The notes under the pieces were generated by a model. The model was not told the origin of the DNA, searched no databases, and was given only the letters and a program-made list of their open reading frames with translations. Shown piece after piece: positions 46,537 to 54,835 of a DNA stretch of 64,000 nucleotides. This stretch comes from Desulfosudis oleivorans (GTDB taxonomy: Bacteria > Desulfobacterota > Desulfobacteria > Desulfobacterales > SURF-7). A program made the translations under genes and the position numbers. The stretch is taken from positions 62,001-126,000 of the forward strand of contig DYJC01000006.1 in NCBI GenBank assembly GCA_020723305.1, written 5' to 3'. Position 1 is the stretch's first letter. Each line of letters opens with the position of its first letter.

Positions 46537-48456
46537 ATACATGCGGTCACTGCTCGATACAGCAGCACCATTCAAACCAATATGAACTGAATCATCTGCT
46601 TCAGAAAGACCAGTACCGCGAACCCAGACATAATAGGTTCCGGTTTGAGAAAAGTCTACCTGATAATCCATTCTCGGACTGGTTATGAGATAATCTATAT
46701 TCTGGTTGGTGCCGTTATTGGGCGTGGACTGCATAGCACCGCTGCCTGAATATCCCACAGGAAAAACAAGTGTCCAGTCATGACCACCCTGGCTTACCTT
46801 GCTCCAATAATTTTCTGCTTCAATCGATATAAGACTTCCGGATTCCATATAATAGCCTTGTTGCGCTTCAACAAAATCAAACGGAGGAGACTCATCCACG
46901 GAAAAAGGCACACCGGCCATTGCCGGATCGTCAAGATAAAAACGAACTTGGGATGCATCGGTATCCGGCGTGGAAAAAGCATAAATATCTCCGGACACGG
47001 TTCTACCATTCAGCGGCAATGGATTGGATCGGGACGGAGAAGTACTCACCTGAAGCTGATAACCGGTAACTGTCAATGAAACAGCGACCGTGTCCTCCGT
47101 ATACCCGGGTGCTGCAGCCGTTATTGTCGCGCTGTAAACGCCTTCTGCTAAACCCGTTGCATCCACCGATACCGTTACACTGCCGGGAGTGCTCCCGGTC
47201 ACCGGCAAAACCGTCAGCCATGATGCATCATCCGTAATATTATAACCTGGTGTTGTCGAATTGCTCGTGTCAAGACCGACTGTCTGTGATCCGGTGCTGT
47301 CTCCTTGATTAATAGTAAAAGATAAAGTCTCCGGATTCATTATCAGCGCTGGTATTGCCGTGACAGTCAAAGTTACTTCAACTGTATCGTTCTCATATCC
47401 GGATGCTGATGCTGTAATGGTTGCTGTATAAACACCGGGATCAAGACCTTTGATATCAACAGCAACTTGTAGATTTGAGGGGGTTGAACCTGATGCAGGT
47501 GTTATCGTTAACCAGCTTGCTTCACTGCGGATCGTATAAAATGCATTCGTAGTGTTATTTGTGTTGAGATCAAGAGTCTGGGGTTGGGTAGTACCCCCTT
47601 GCTGACAAGTGAATTCTATCTTATTTTTCGTAAATACCAATTCAGGCGTTTCTGTTACGGTAAGTGAGATATCTACCTGATCTGTAACATATCCTGATGA
47701 TATGCCGGTAATCGTTGCCTTGTAGACTCCTGGTGAAAGTCCATTACCATTAACTGAAAGCGTTACATCCTCCGGCGTATTTCCGGTTTCCGAAATAACA
47801 CTCAGCCATGAAGCGTCAACGCTTATATGATAACCTGTCGTTGTTGTATTATTTGTATCAATACGTAAACCTTGAAAACTTGAGGTTTTCCCTTCCTGAA
47901 CACTTACAGCAAAGGTTTCCTGGCTGAATGATAACTCTCGGATAACAAATGATCCGTCTTCTGCGAAGCTGCCTACCTTTGTTGCGTTACCGGAAATCGT
48001 TTCACCACATTCTCCGGCATACGCATTGGTTGCAATGCCGCTGATTTTGACTGTGCTGTAATCAGAAGAAAAATCAAAGACCAGTTCCATTATCCCTCTG
48101 TTTCCATCCTTTTTAATTAAAACAGTATGATCTGAAACAGAAATAGAAATATTTTCATCATTTAATGGATAGGAAACTTCGTTGCTGTCCTGAGGGAGAT
48201 AAATATAATTTTCTTCTCCTTCCCTGCTCTGGTTATTACCAATAAATAGCAATCTGGTTTTCGAACCACATGTTCCGATTCCTACTGTTTCTTCATATGC
48301 TCCATAAAAAACAGAGTTATCCAAGAATCCTGCGGGCGTTCCTGTATCATTTTCTCCTCCGCTGTTTCCTCCACTACAACCAGATAGGAAAAACAGGGTT
48401 ACAACCAGAACCGGAAAAATTTTAAAATATTTTTTTTTCATGCTGAACTTGTACAT
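44302..48456 (-). CDS. giant secreted SGNH-hydrolase lipoprotein with BACON-like repeats (copy 1)
   Basis: 1384 residues (or 1379 from ATG 48441). Signal segment ends in lipobox 'FFLSGCSGG', so lipid-anchored. Order: N-terminal unknown domain (~25-165), three BACON-like ~95-residue repeats (~165-460, 'ASWLSVISETGNTP', 'ASWLTITPASGSTP', 'ASWLTVLPVTGSTP'), a carbohydrate-binding-like region with 'ISIEAENYWSKV' and 'YYVWVRGTG' (~480-700, GH115-C/CBM-like), a laminin-G/DUF1080-like region ('FRYSDNNNYYRLSFNARYG', ~760-930), then an SGNH hydrolase with 'VAVGDSITNGSDD' (Ser near 1032), 'ILLGTNDAGK' and 'FVDDVHPNGLGF', and last a PxWMS module. The SGNH triad is complete, so it may deacetylate or de-esterify polysaccharide outside the cell. 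Confidence 0.85.
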   Translation of the reverse strand: MYKFSMKKKYFKIFPVLVVTLFFLSGCSGGNSGGENDTGTPAGFLDNSVFYGAYEETVGIGTCGSKTRLLFIGNNQSREGEENYIYLPQDSNEVSYPLNDENISISVSDHTVLIKKDGNRGIMELVFDFSSDYSTVKISGIATNAYAGECGETISGNATKVGSFAEDGSFVIRELSFSQETFAVSVQEGKTSSFQGLRIDTNNTTTTGYHISVDASWLSVISETGNTPEDVTLSVNGNGLSPGVYKATITGISSGYVTDQVDISLTVTETPELVFTKNKIEFTCQQGGTTQPQTLDLNTNNTTNAFYTIRSEASWLTITPASGSTPSNLQVAVDIKGLDPGVYTATITASASGYENDTVEVTLTVTAIPALIMNPETLSFTINQGDSTGSQTVGLDTSNSTTPGYNITDDASWLTVLPVTGSTPGSVTVSVDATGLAEGVYSATITAAAPGYTEDTVAVSLTVTGYQLQVSTSPSRSNPLPLNGRTVSGDIYAFSTPDTDASQVRFYLDDPAMAGVPFSVDESPPFDFVEAQQGYYMESGSLISIEAENYWSKVSQGGHDWTLVFPVGYSGSGAMQSTPNNGTNQNIDYLITSPRMDYQVDFSQTGTYYVWVRGTGLSEADDSVHIGLNGAAVSSSDRMYGFLPSWTWSQSTMDGPVATVTIPSIGKHTVNVWMREDGFIIDKVILLKTSSCPTCVGTAPVETVATAPFDTMQLIDGSHQIKASIAMDSGNTIVVSSNFTVANNTVSIPIVDDFSDGNANGWTLVSDSGKSATWQVISNQYRQTAAFGGSTYDKAHHTGLYTYLPEGLGLANYRFNADLTPLGQKGNDIGVMFRYSDNNNYYRLSFNARYGFTRLEKKVGGVFYPIATNARGYTKGQTIHVEIVLIGSLIHITVDGDSLFGVYDTSLSTGSVALYTQEEASFDNISIDTPLSDPKIVLATPLAHSVTTSSNLILSAIAYNMPANRAVKFFLNGTECESVTESPRGVFSSECFSIPRGNYSLEAVLYDNGTSVASDTNVKVAAQGDYVVAVGDSITNGSDDNFSLDNRSINGEIISIQGYEANLTDLITTNLNIPAIVYNEGIPGDDTYNANIYRIATILDRQDGVNKVLILLGTNDAGKMLPVQSGLGCSGSSCNGTYKGNMQSLINKVIAAGAVPIVGLVPPSFDVADPLNSAQNQLIQEYNTVITTELTGIQIGPDFFSFFLNGDDNFSNLFVDDVHPNGLGFVVMAHLWYNSLPVADIDMPYILYGLLPLNYKQNILEAGNAYYTDVPDYTVTSIPVILEDGIWINTANSDRNNTDDNYISFTTDRNIRLYIAYDGGAATRPNWMSGYTDTGVNLSTTNPSAPLHRLYRKDFPAGSVTLGGNLAAGANGADANYVVIVKEN

Positions 48457-48503
48457 TCTTTCACTTCTGTCCGATTATCGTTGAGTAAAAAATAAGATAT
48501 TCT

Positions 48504-48646
48504 GAGCCAATTTCAAAAGTCTCTTGTTGTAGTTCCGGCGAAAAATAGACACGTTGTGAAGCATAGCGCTATCCAGTATTTTCGGCTCTTTTCTGGGCAC
48601 CGACTTTCGCCGGTGTGACGCTTTTTAATCGTTTTGAAATTAGCTC
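48504..48646. repeat. short inverted-repeat element, copy C (143 bp)
   Basis: GAGCCAATTTCAAAAG at the left, TTTTGAAATTAGCTC at the right (one change). The interior contains CCAGTATTTTCGGCTC and GACTTTCGCCGGTGTGACGC, shared with the copy at 60509. The right end overlaps the stop codon of the YdjC-like gene. Confidence 0.8.
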
Positions 48647-49502
48647 AAATGACAAAAGAGCTTTCGACCATCTGTTTATAAGAAGAAAGTTTAATATTAT
48701 TTTCAGCCAGAAAGCTTCTTACGTCCTTATGCGTCAATGCCTCAAGCTCTTTTTTCCATTGGTAATCCCAATGCAGATAGCGGCTATCCGGATCATCGAC
48801 ACCAGGGTGACATATGAGCTCACAAAAACCTTCGCGCGGAATATCCTGTAAAATTCTTTTTAAGTACTCATATGTTAAATTACCGGAATAATAAAACCCT
48901 ACAAAATAGTTTGGTGAGATCAAACCGGAAAGAACGTTGTATCGACAAAACCTGTTTAGAACCATCAATTGGATAAGCCTTAAAAACATACTGGATTTTT
49001 TCAGCATATACCTTCTTGGTCTTTCATAGGGAATGCGGATTGCCGGAATGTTATGCTTCCGGGCAAGAGCAACGGCTATTTTAAAAATTCCCGGCAGCAT
49101 GTGTATGTGCTGATGGCTGTCCATATGACTTATGGAAATACCGGAATCTTTTATTTTAAGAATTTGCACCTCAAACTCAAACAAGACCTCATCCAAGTTG
49201 ATTTTTCCAAGAAAATAGTCTTTTGTGAAATTTGTCGCATTTTTCTTGAAACTACCCTCAGCAGTCAGCAAGGATGGTATTCGGCTTTTGTCCGCCACCG
49301 GTTGTTCCTCAAGCAGTGTTAAATGGACGCCTGCATCCAGATCCTGAATCGTTTTATAAATCCCTACAGCATGATCAAATGCCCTCCCATTGGCAATGAT
49401 GGAAGTGGATGTCAGAATGCCATGAGTGAATGCATTATAGATTCCTTCATTCACTTTTTCAGAAATTCCAAAGTCATCTGCATTTACGATAAGATTAAGC
49501 AT
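48645..49502 (-). CDS. YdjC/ChbG-family carbohydrate deacetylase
   Basis: 285 residues from ATG 49502 (GGGA 8 bases upstream; the frame extends further but only to a TTG). 'LIVNADDFGISEKVNEGIY' (metal Asp pair), 'DAGVHLTLLEEQPV' (His), 'SHMDSHQHIHMLPG' (metal His) and 'CELICHPGVDD' are the family motifs, all intact. Such enzymes remove acetyl groups from N-acetylated sugars or glycolipids; HpnK of hopanoid synthesis is related. The stop TGA is made from a T plus the first two bases of the neighbouring repeat element read on this strand. Confidence 0.88.
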   Translation of the reverse strand: MLNLIVNADDFGISEKVNEGIYNAFTHGILTSTSIIANGRAFDHAVGIYKTIQDLDAGVHLTLLEEQPVADKSRIPSLLTAEGSFKKNATNFTKDYFLGKINLDEVLFEFEVQILKIKDSGISISHMDSHQHIHMLPGIFKIAVALARKHNIPAIRIPYERPRRYMLKKSSMFLRLIQLMVLNRFCRYNVLSGLISPNYFVGFYYSGNLTYEYLKRILQDIPREGFCELICHPGVDDPDSRYLHWDYQWKKELEALTHKDVRSFLAENNIKLSSYKQMVESSFVI

Positions 49503-49582
49503 ACTTTTTTCCCGGAGTGAAGCATTTGCACAATTCAAAAAAGTAGAATATCAGCCAAAAAATAATTTACCTTTAATCGATT

Positions 49583-50587
49583 TCAATTTTCCTGTTCTTT
49601 GGTGAGGTAATCTCCTGAAAAGAAAAATTTGTATCGCAGGGGACTTAAAGCAAAGCATACCAAGGCGAAAACCAGATCGAAAAAAAACATATAGGCGTGG
49701 ATAAGGATAGCGGCTGATAATGCCAGATTTTTTTCAACACCAAAAATCACAAGGCTCAGTTGGCAGAAATAATGAAATACGCCAACCGCAGCCGGTGCAG
49801 ATGGCAACATTATGCTCAGCGCAGATATGACCATAACCATAAATCCATTCGCAAGGCCGATGGAAATGCCAACCGATTTGATCAAGCATACGAAAAAAAG
49901 TCCCTCAATAATGAAAATGCCGATAGACAGGAATATAATGGAAAAAAAGTGCCGGGGATGAATGCCGCTAGTGAAAGCATCCAGAACATCCCGAACCGGT
50001 TTATAAATGAACCGCAGTTTGTATCTTTCCGAAAGGTTTGCCACAACTCGTAAAACAGGCCTTACGAATATCAGAAATAAGACACCGGTGGCAAAGACAA
50101 CTGCCAGGAAGTAATAGTTAACTGCCAATGCTTCCATCAACCGTATGGAGCTGAGTTTGAAAAAAAATAGTGCCAGCATCACAAAAAGCACCAGTTCCCA
50201 CACTCGTTCCAGCACAATTGAATAGAAGCAGACCTGAAACTTCTGATGATTTATTCTGGATAAATAGGCCGGTCTTATCAAATCGCCCAATCTCCCAGGG
50301 AGTATATTACTGAAAAAATAGCCAAGTGCTATCCCGGATAAACGAGATCCGAAAGTAAATATGCCATTTTGCGGCAGAAAAAATTTCCAGCGATAAGCCC
50401 GCAGGTTGAAAGAAATGATCATCAGCAGGCTGGATGAAACCAGTAAAAACAGATCCACATTCATAATGGCCTGATATAAAGCAGTCCATTGAAATTGTCG
50501 AAAAGCCAAAAACCCAAAAAAAAAGGAAATGACAATACCACTTAGTACAACAATTTTTTTTGTTTTATTGTTTTGATTGTTGCGCAT
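49583..50587 (-). CDS. flippase-like membrane protein (lysylphosphatidylglycerol synthase TM family)
   Basis: 334 residues from ATG 50587 (AGG about 7 bases upstream); a GTG at 50608 would overlap the previous stop. Eight or so membrane spans. 'LGYFFSNILPGRLGDLIRPA' is the strongly conserved block of the UPF0104/LPG-synthase TM/AglD family, followed by 'VLERVWELVLFVMLALFF', and 'LPSAPAAVGVFHYFCQL' near the end. Relatives move polyprenyl- or glycerolipid-linked sugars across the membrane. Its place between a FemAB-like and a YdjC-like gene fits lipid-linked sugar handling. Confidence 0.85.
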   Translation of the reverse strand: MRNNQNNKTKKIVVLSGIVISFFFGFLAFRQFQWTALYQAIMNVDLFLLVSSSLLMIISFNLRAYRWKFFLPQNGIFTFGSRLSGIALGYFFSNILPGRLGDLIRPAYLSRINHQKFQVCFYSIVLERVWELVLFVMLALFFFKLSSIRLMEALAVNYYFLAVVFATGVLFLIFVRPVLRVVANLSERYKLRFIYKPVRDVLDAFTSGIHPRHFFSIIFLSIGIFIIEGLFFVCLIKSVGISIGLANGFMVMVISALSIMLPSAPAAVGVFHYFCQLSLVIFGVEKNLALSAAILIHAYMFFFDLVFALVCFALSPLRYKFFFSGDYLTKEQEN

Positions 50588-50594
50588 CAAAAAC

Positions 50595-51656
50595 CTATAG
50601 AATGCCACTGATCAGATGAGGGCCAATGATTTGAAGCAGGAATAAAGGCAGACTCTGCCAGGTTTTTATCAGGATTCTGTACTTCGGGTTATTCTGATTG
50701 AGCTTCGGCAGTTGTTGGCCTTTTGGCAGGTAATACCAGTAGGACAGCGGGCGCCGTTCCGGTCGCCACTTCATTTTCCACACATCGTTTCCTGATTCGA
50801 TCAGACTTCGTCCCATATCAATAACACTCAATCCCCTGTTATAGCACTCCTGTATAAAGAGCCATTGAGAATAATCACCAACATTTAAGTGCCGGTATTT
50901 GAGCAAAGAGTTGGCATGAATGCTGTAAACTTTTTTCTTGTTTTGAATACCCAGCTTGCAATATGCAGGATTGTTATTTTCATCATAAACCACGCCAATG
51001 AGCGCGCTTTCCTGGAACCTTTTTAATACTGCATCCAAGTAAGCAAATGAATGATAAGGCGAACCCAATTCCCTCATGGACCGGCTGATCACATACCAAA
51101 AATCGGGTAATAAGTCATGCTTTCCGAACTTGATATAAAATTGATGTTTTTCTGCATCAATTATTTTTTTTCTTACCTTGGTGCGGAGATGATTCTTAAA
51201 AAAATGATTTGGATCTGATTCCAGCGGAATGTGATATATTGCATAGGAGTTGTCATTTTGCCAGTCTCTTGGGAGACTGAAAGAATCAAAATCATTGAGA
51301 TGACGAAGGACAACATATCCGGCTTTTATTTTATGACAAAGTTCTTCAGCCTTGGACAGGAGACAACTTGCTGCACTTGTTGAGATTGCGTGAAAACCAC
51401 CGTAACTTGCAAAAGGTGCAGTAGACAAATATGTCCCAAAAACAGGATGCTTTGCTAAAGTAAGTGCCAGAGATCCGGAAACCTTGCCATTTTCATAAGC
51501 AAGGTACCAATAGTGACGGAGTCCATAAATCTGCTCAACGACTTCTCTCCATGCAAAAGAGTCAACAAACGTGGCATTATCCTGTAATGAGATGAACTGA
51601 TTGTATTCATTTAGATTATCGGCTGTTACTTCTGAAATTGTCGTTGTCATGGACAC
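50595..51656 (-). CDS. FemAB/GNAT-type transferase (PEP-CTERM-associated type)
   Basis: 353 residues. 'NATFVDSFAWREVVEQIYGL', 'YLSTAPFASYGGFHAI', 'RKKIIDAEKHQFYIKFGKHD', 'VYSIHANSLLKYRHLNVGDY' and 'VIDMGRSLIESGNDVWKMKW' match the FemAB-related proteins annotated in exosortase/PEP-CTERM loci (TIGR03019-like), where two GNAT folds transfer an acyl or aminoacyl group. No exosortase gene is visible in this window. It sits 49 bases behind the GtrB-like glycosyltransferase in the leftward run. Confidence 0.75.
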   Translation of the reverse strand: MSMTTTISEVTADNLNEYNQFISLQDNATFVDSFAWREVVEQIYGLRHYWYLAYENGKVSGSLALTLAKHPVFGTYLSTAPFASYGGFHAISTSAASCLLSKAEELCHKIKAGYVVLRHLNDFDSFSLPRDWQNDNSYAIYHIPLESDPNHFFKNHLRTKVRKKIIDAEKHQFYIKFGKHDLLPDFWYVISRSMRELGSPYHSFAYLDAVLKRFQESALIGVVYDENNNPAYCKLGIQNKKKVYSIHANSLLKYRHLNVGDYSQWLFIQECYNRGLSVIDMGRSLIESGNDVWKMKWRPERRPLSYWYYLPKGQQLPKLNQNNPKYRILIKTWQSLPLFLLQIIGPHLISGIL

Positions 51657-51705
51657 CTGGAATATAGATAGTTAAAAATCGGATTGTTTGGTTGAAATTG
51701 GGCTA

Positions 51706-52677
51706 TTAAAAGCTCCCGGAGAGAGGTTTATTTGCAGGAGCTACGGATTCCGTTCGTTCACTGACGATAAACCGCTCCCGGCCCTGAACCTGAATCAAGA
51801 TGCGGCCAATATATTCTCCTATTATCCCCAATAGGATAAAAAGAAAACCGAAAAGCAGTGAAAGAACGCCGATGATGGATGCCCAGCCAGGAACAGCAGC
51901 ATTTGTAAATAGTTTGATATAGACAGCGTAAAACAGACGATAAAATGCATAGGAACTCGATAATAGGCCTAATATTATTCCAAACCGTAATGGAATGATG
52001 GAAAAACTAGTTATTCCCGCCCATGCGAGTCTAATCATTTTCATAAAACTGTATTTTGTTTTTCCGGAAAAACGATCTTTACTGGTATATTCAATAATAC
52101 TGCTTTCAAACCCTACCCATTCAATCAAACCCCTCAAAAAAAGTGAAACCTCCCTGTTTTGAATAATATGTTCAACCACCAGCCGGTCCAGCAGCCTGAA
52201 ATCAGCCATTCCGTCTGACAATTCAACACCGCATAAAAAGGAGAACACCTTATAAAAAAAATGGGAAGTAATTCGTTTAAAAAAGGATATTCTCTCATTA
52301 TCTTTCCTTACTGTTTTAACAATTTTATATCCTTCCTGCCATTTTTCCACCATGACCGGGATCAGCTCGGGAGGATGCTGAAGATCCGCATCCATAGTGA
52401 TCACCGAATCCCCTTTCGCAGCGCTCAACCCAGCAAGCAATGCGTATTGATGTCCGAAATTTCTTGAAAATCTCATTCCGACTACCCGATGGTCTTCGTT
52501 GTGAAGCTTTCTGATCAACTGCCATGTATTATCTTTGCTGCCATCATCCACAAAGATCAATTCCAGAAAAGTTTGATGATCGATGTTTTTCATGACTTCA
52601 TCGTATAATTTTTGAATATTGCCTTCTTCATTATACGCCGGTACGACAATCGAGATGGATTGAATTTTATTTGTCAT
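51706..52677 (-). CDS. GtrB/DPM1-like polyprenyl-phosphate glycosyltransferase
   Basis: 323 residues. GT2 catalytic domain: 'ISIVVPAYNEEGNIQKLYDE', 'LIFVDDGSKDNTWQLI', 'RNFGHQYALLAGLSAAKGD', 'VITMDADLQHPPELIPVM' (DAD metal site). Two C-terminal membrane spans (about 225-250 and 265-290), the usual layout of GtrB-type enzymes that load glucose or another hexose on undecaprenyl phosphate. ATG 52677 with GGGACG upstream is preferred to GTG 52689. It directly follows the GT39-like gene, which could use the lipid-linked sugar it makes. Confidence 0.9.
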   Translation of the reverse strand: MTNKIQSISIVVPAYNEEGNIQKLYDEVMKNIDHQTFLELIFVDDGSKDNTWQLIRKLHNEDHRVVGMRFSRNFGHQYALLAGLSAAKGDSVITMDADLQHPPELIPVMVEKWQEGYKIVKTVRKDNERISFFKRITSHFFYKVFSFLCGVELSDGMADFRLLDRLVVEHIIQNREVSLFLRGLIEWVGFESSIIEYTSKDRFSGKTKYSFMKMIRLAWAGITSFSIIPLRFGIILGLLSSSYAFYRLFYAVYIKLFTNAAVPGWASIIGVLSLLFGFLFILLGIIGEYIGRILIQVQGRERFIVSERTESVAPANKPLSGSF

Positions 52678-52692
52678 GAGTCGTCCCACAGC

Positions 52693-54339
52693 TTAATCAA
52701 TTTTGTCAATTAAAAAGAGGGTTGTCTTGTTGCCGTTATAATCAACCCCTTCATATATAGATGTAAAACCTGACGGTGTGCTGTTTTCAAACTGTTTGTA
52801 AAAAGGATATCCTTTCTTCTTGACCTGCATATGGTTCAGATAGAAAAAATTTATATTGTTCAGATGGCAGAATGTGATAAAAGCATCCAGATCGACAAAA
52901 GGCAGGTAAAATTGATATCCCTTTGAAAAATAGGCAAGATATCCGCGCTCTGAGGCGATGTTAGGTGGTTGTTTTAAATCCCTTGCCGATATGTTTTTTA
53001 TAATTGCAATGGGCTCCTTAAGCTCCTTGAAGCTGTATTCAGCATTGTGGTTCGGCGGATTTAAAACCCTGCGAAGAGGAACTGCCCATGCCAAAAGACA
53101 GATACATGCCACTATCATGGTAATAAACCCCGGGTCCTTTAAAAAACTCCTTATCGGATATTGGCTTGAAATTTCTTTGCTAAGATAACCCATGCCTCTG
53201 CCGCCGACTAAAAACATAATGGGAGCAATGCTGATAATGTGCCTGATCGCGACATTGTGAAGCAGAGGCCCAATCAAATTAAAACCGATGAAGCTCAAAA
53301 TTAAAAAAATAGTAAAGTGCAGTCTATCCCGATACATGGCCAGCAGTCCGAAGCCGAACAGGATCATGGCAAATGGCCCGATGAGCTCTCCAAGGCGTTC
53401 ACGATACAAGGTATCAAATTCATTGGCGACAGTTTTGACATACTGGAAAAGATTTGTACCGGATTGATAATTTTTTAGGGCTTTTGGGTTTTTTGACAAA
53501 TACTCAATGTTCAAGTACTTCGGACTATAGGTAAGACCAAATAGCTTTTCGATTTCACTCTCACTTCCGGGCATATTAATGATAATGGAATAGACCTGTC
53601 TGCCGTTTAAAGCAAATTTACCCATCTGGTTGCTGACCTTGTATACCTGTGGGGATATGACAGCCGTGAAGACAGCAAGATAAATAAAAACCCATTGAAG
53701 CAATTGTTTTAGCGGAAGTTGTTTTTTCCCTTCATACAGATAATAGCTGATCTGCCAGAAAGGAACCACCGCCAAAAAAAATATCCCTTCAATGCGATTC
53801 AAAAAGGAAGCACCAAATATCATACCGAGCAAACAGGCGCTCCAGAATGTAGGATTTTTATACTGCTTCCAGAAAATAAAAAAACCAAGATAGATCGTCG
53901 CAACATAGGATGGTTCCGTGAGAACAGAAAAGGATAAATAAATCAGGACAGGACTGAAGCAAAGCAGAAAAAGCCCGAACAGAACTTCGGTCACTGATAA
54001 AAAACGAAAGCCCAGAAGACCCAGAGTTATGAAAAGCAGAATACTGAAGGCAAGAGATGCCATACGCCCACCGGTTTCCACGGACCAGCCCGGAAGACTG
54101 AAAACAGCACCCCAGAAAGGATAAAATGGGCAAGTATCCGGGTCAGATAAATATTTTGCAAAATTCAGATGCAAAAATCCATCAATATTACGAAGATAAA
54201 CAATGCTGTCTGTATCCTCCAATAACGTAGTATTGTGCCAGCAGGCTGCTCTCAACCCCGTATATACGAAAAGCATGAGAATAAAACAGGCAATCGCTCT
54301 ACGTTCCATCTTCATGGGTTTGAATGATAAGATATTCAT
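52693..54339 (-). CDS. GT39/ArnT-like membrane glycosyltransferase
   Basis: 548 residues, about 11 membrane spans then a ~100-residue periplasmic domain. 'TTLLEDTDSIVYLRNIDGFL' contains the acidic pair after the first span that is catalytic in GT-C enzymes; 'SFLNRIEGIFFLAVVPFW' and 'HIISIAPIMFLVGGRGMG' also fit the PMT_2 family. It would transfer a sugar from a polyprenyl-phosphate donor, matching the GtrB-like gene next to it. No signal that fixes the acceptor. Confidence 0.8.
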   Translation of the reverse strand: MNILSFKPMKMERRAIACFILMLFVYTGLRAACWHNTTLLEDTDSIVYLRNIDGFLHLNFAKYLSDPDTCPFYPFWGAVFSLPGWSVETGGRMASLAFSILLFITLGLLGFRFLSVTEVLFGLFLLCFSPVLIYLSFSVLTEPSYVATIYLGFFIFWKQYKNPTFWSACLLGMIFGASFLNRIEGIFFLAVVPFWQISYYLYEGKKQLPLKQLLQWVFIYLAVFTAVISPQVYKVSNQMGKFALNGRQVYSIIINMPGSESEIEKLFGLTYSPKYLNIEYLSKNPKALKNYQSGTNLFQYVKTVANEFDTLYRERLGELIGPFAMILFGFGLLAMYRDRLHFTIFLILSFIGFNLIGPLLHNVAIRHIISIAPIMFLVGGRGMGYLSKEISSQYPIRSFLKDPGFITMIVACICLLAWAVPLRRVLNPPNHNAEYSFKELKEPIAIIKNISARDLKQPPNIASERGYLAYFSKGYQFYLPFVDLDAFITFCHLNNINFFYLNHMQVKKKGYPFYKQFENSTPSGFTSIYEGVDYNGNKTTLFLIDKID

Positions 54340-54342
54340 GTG

Positions 54343-54816
54343 CTACTGTTTTTCAGCATCCTCGATCTTCATCGGCTGTCCAGAACCTAACTTACCGTAA
54401 TTTCTGTTAATATAAATCAGAAAACCACTTCCAATGCCGTCACCTTTCATAACTCTTACCGCAATCATCAATTTTTGTTTGGAATTCATTCTGTAATCCA
54501 TAATCTCATATTCCGCATTCACATACTGTTTTCTTAAAAATTCAGAATATCCGGGATTTGAATCCAGTTTTTCAATCTGCGAATACAATTTCCCGGTAGA
54601 TATGTTTTTCAATCCAACCATATCCCCGGAAAACAATAAATCAAAATATTGAGCAACCAGGGTATCAACAGCCACCTTCTCCGATGCTGAGAGATTCGTC
54701 TTCACACCGGCTTCCATTTTTTCCCGAACTGCTTCTGCAGGCCAGGAAAAAAATAGAACCCCCAATAAGGAATACAGAAAAATTAATTTGTGTTTTATTG
54801 TTATTTTTAAAATCAT
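54343..54816 (-). CDS. periplasmic protein of unknown function
   Basis: 157 residues. Signal peptide 'LIFLYSLLGVLFFSWPAEA' and a mature part of ~125 residues: helical N-terminus, then 'LLFSGDMVGLKNISTGKLYS', 'YVNAEYEIMDYRMNSKQKLM', 'RVMKGDGIGSGFLIYINRNY'. The layout recalls NTF2-like small periplasmic proteins, but I cannot assign the family. It lies between the second giant SGNH gene and the GT39-like gene, 3 bases from the latter, so is probably co-transcribed. Confidence 0.65.
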   Translation of the reverse strand: MILKITIKHKLIFLYSLLGVLFFSWPAEAVREKMEAGVKTNLSASEKVAVDTLVAQYFDLLFSGDMVGLKNISTGKLYSQIEKLDSNPGYSEFLRKQYVNAEYEIMDYRMNSKQKLMIAVRVMKGDGIGSGFLIYINRNYGKLGSGQPMKIEDAEKQ

Positions 54817-54835
54817 TTTTGAATTCCTCTTGCTG

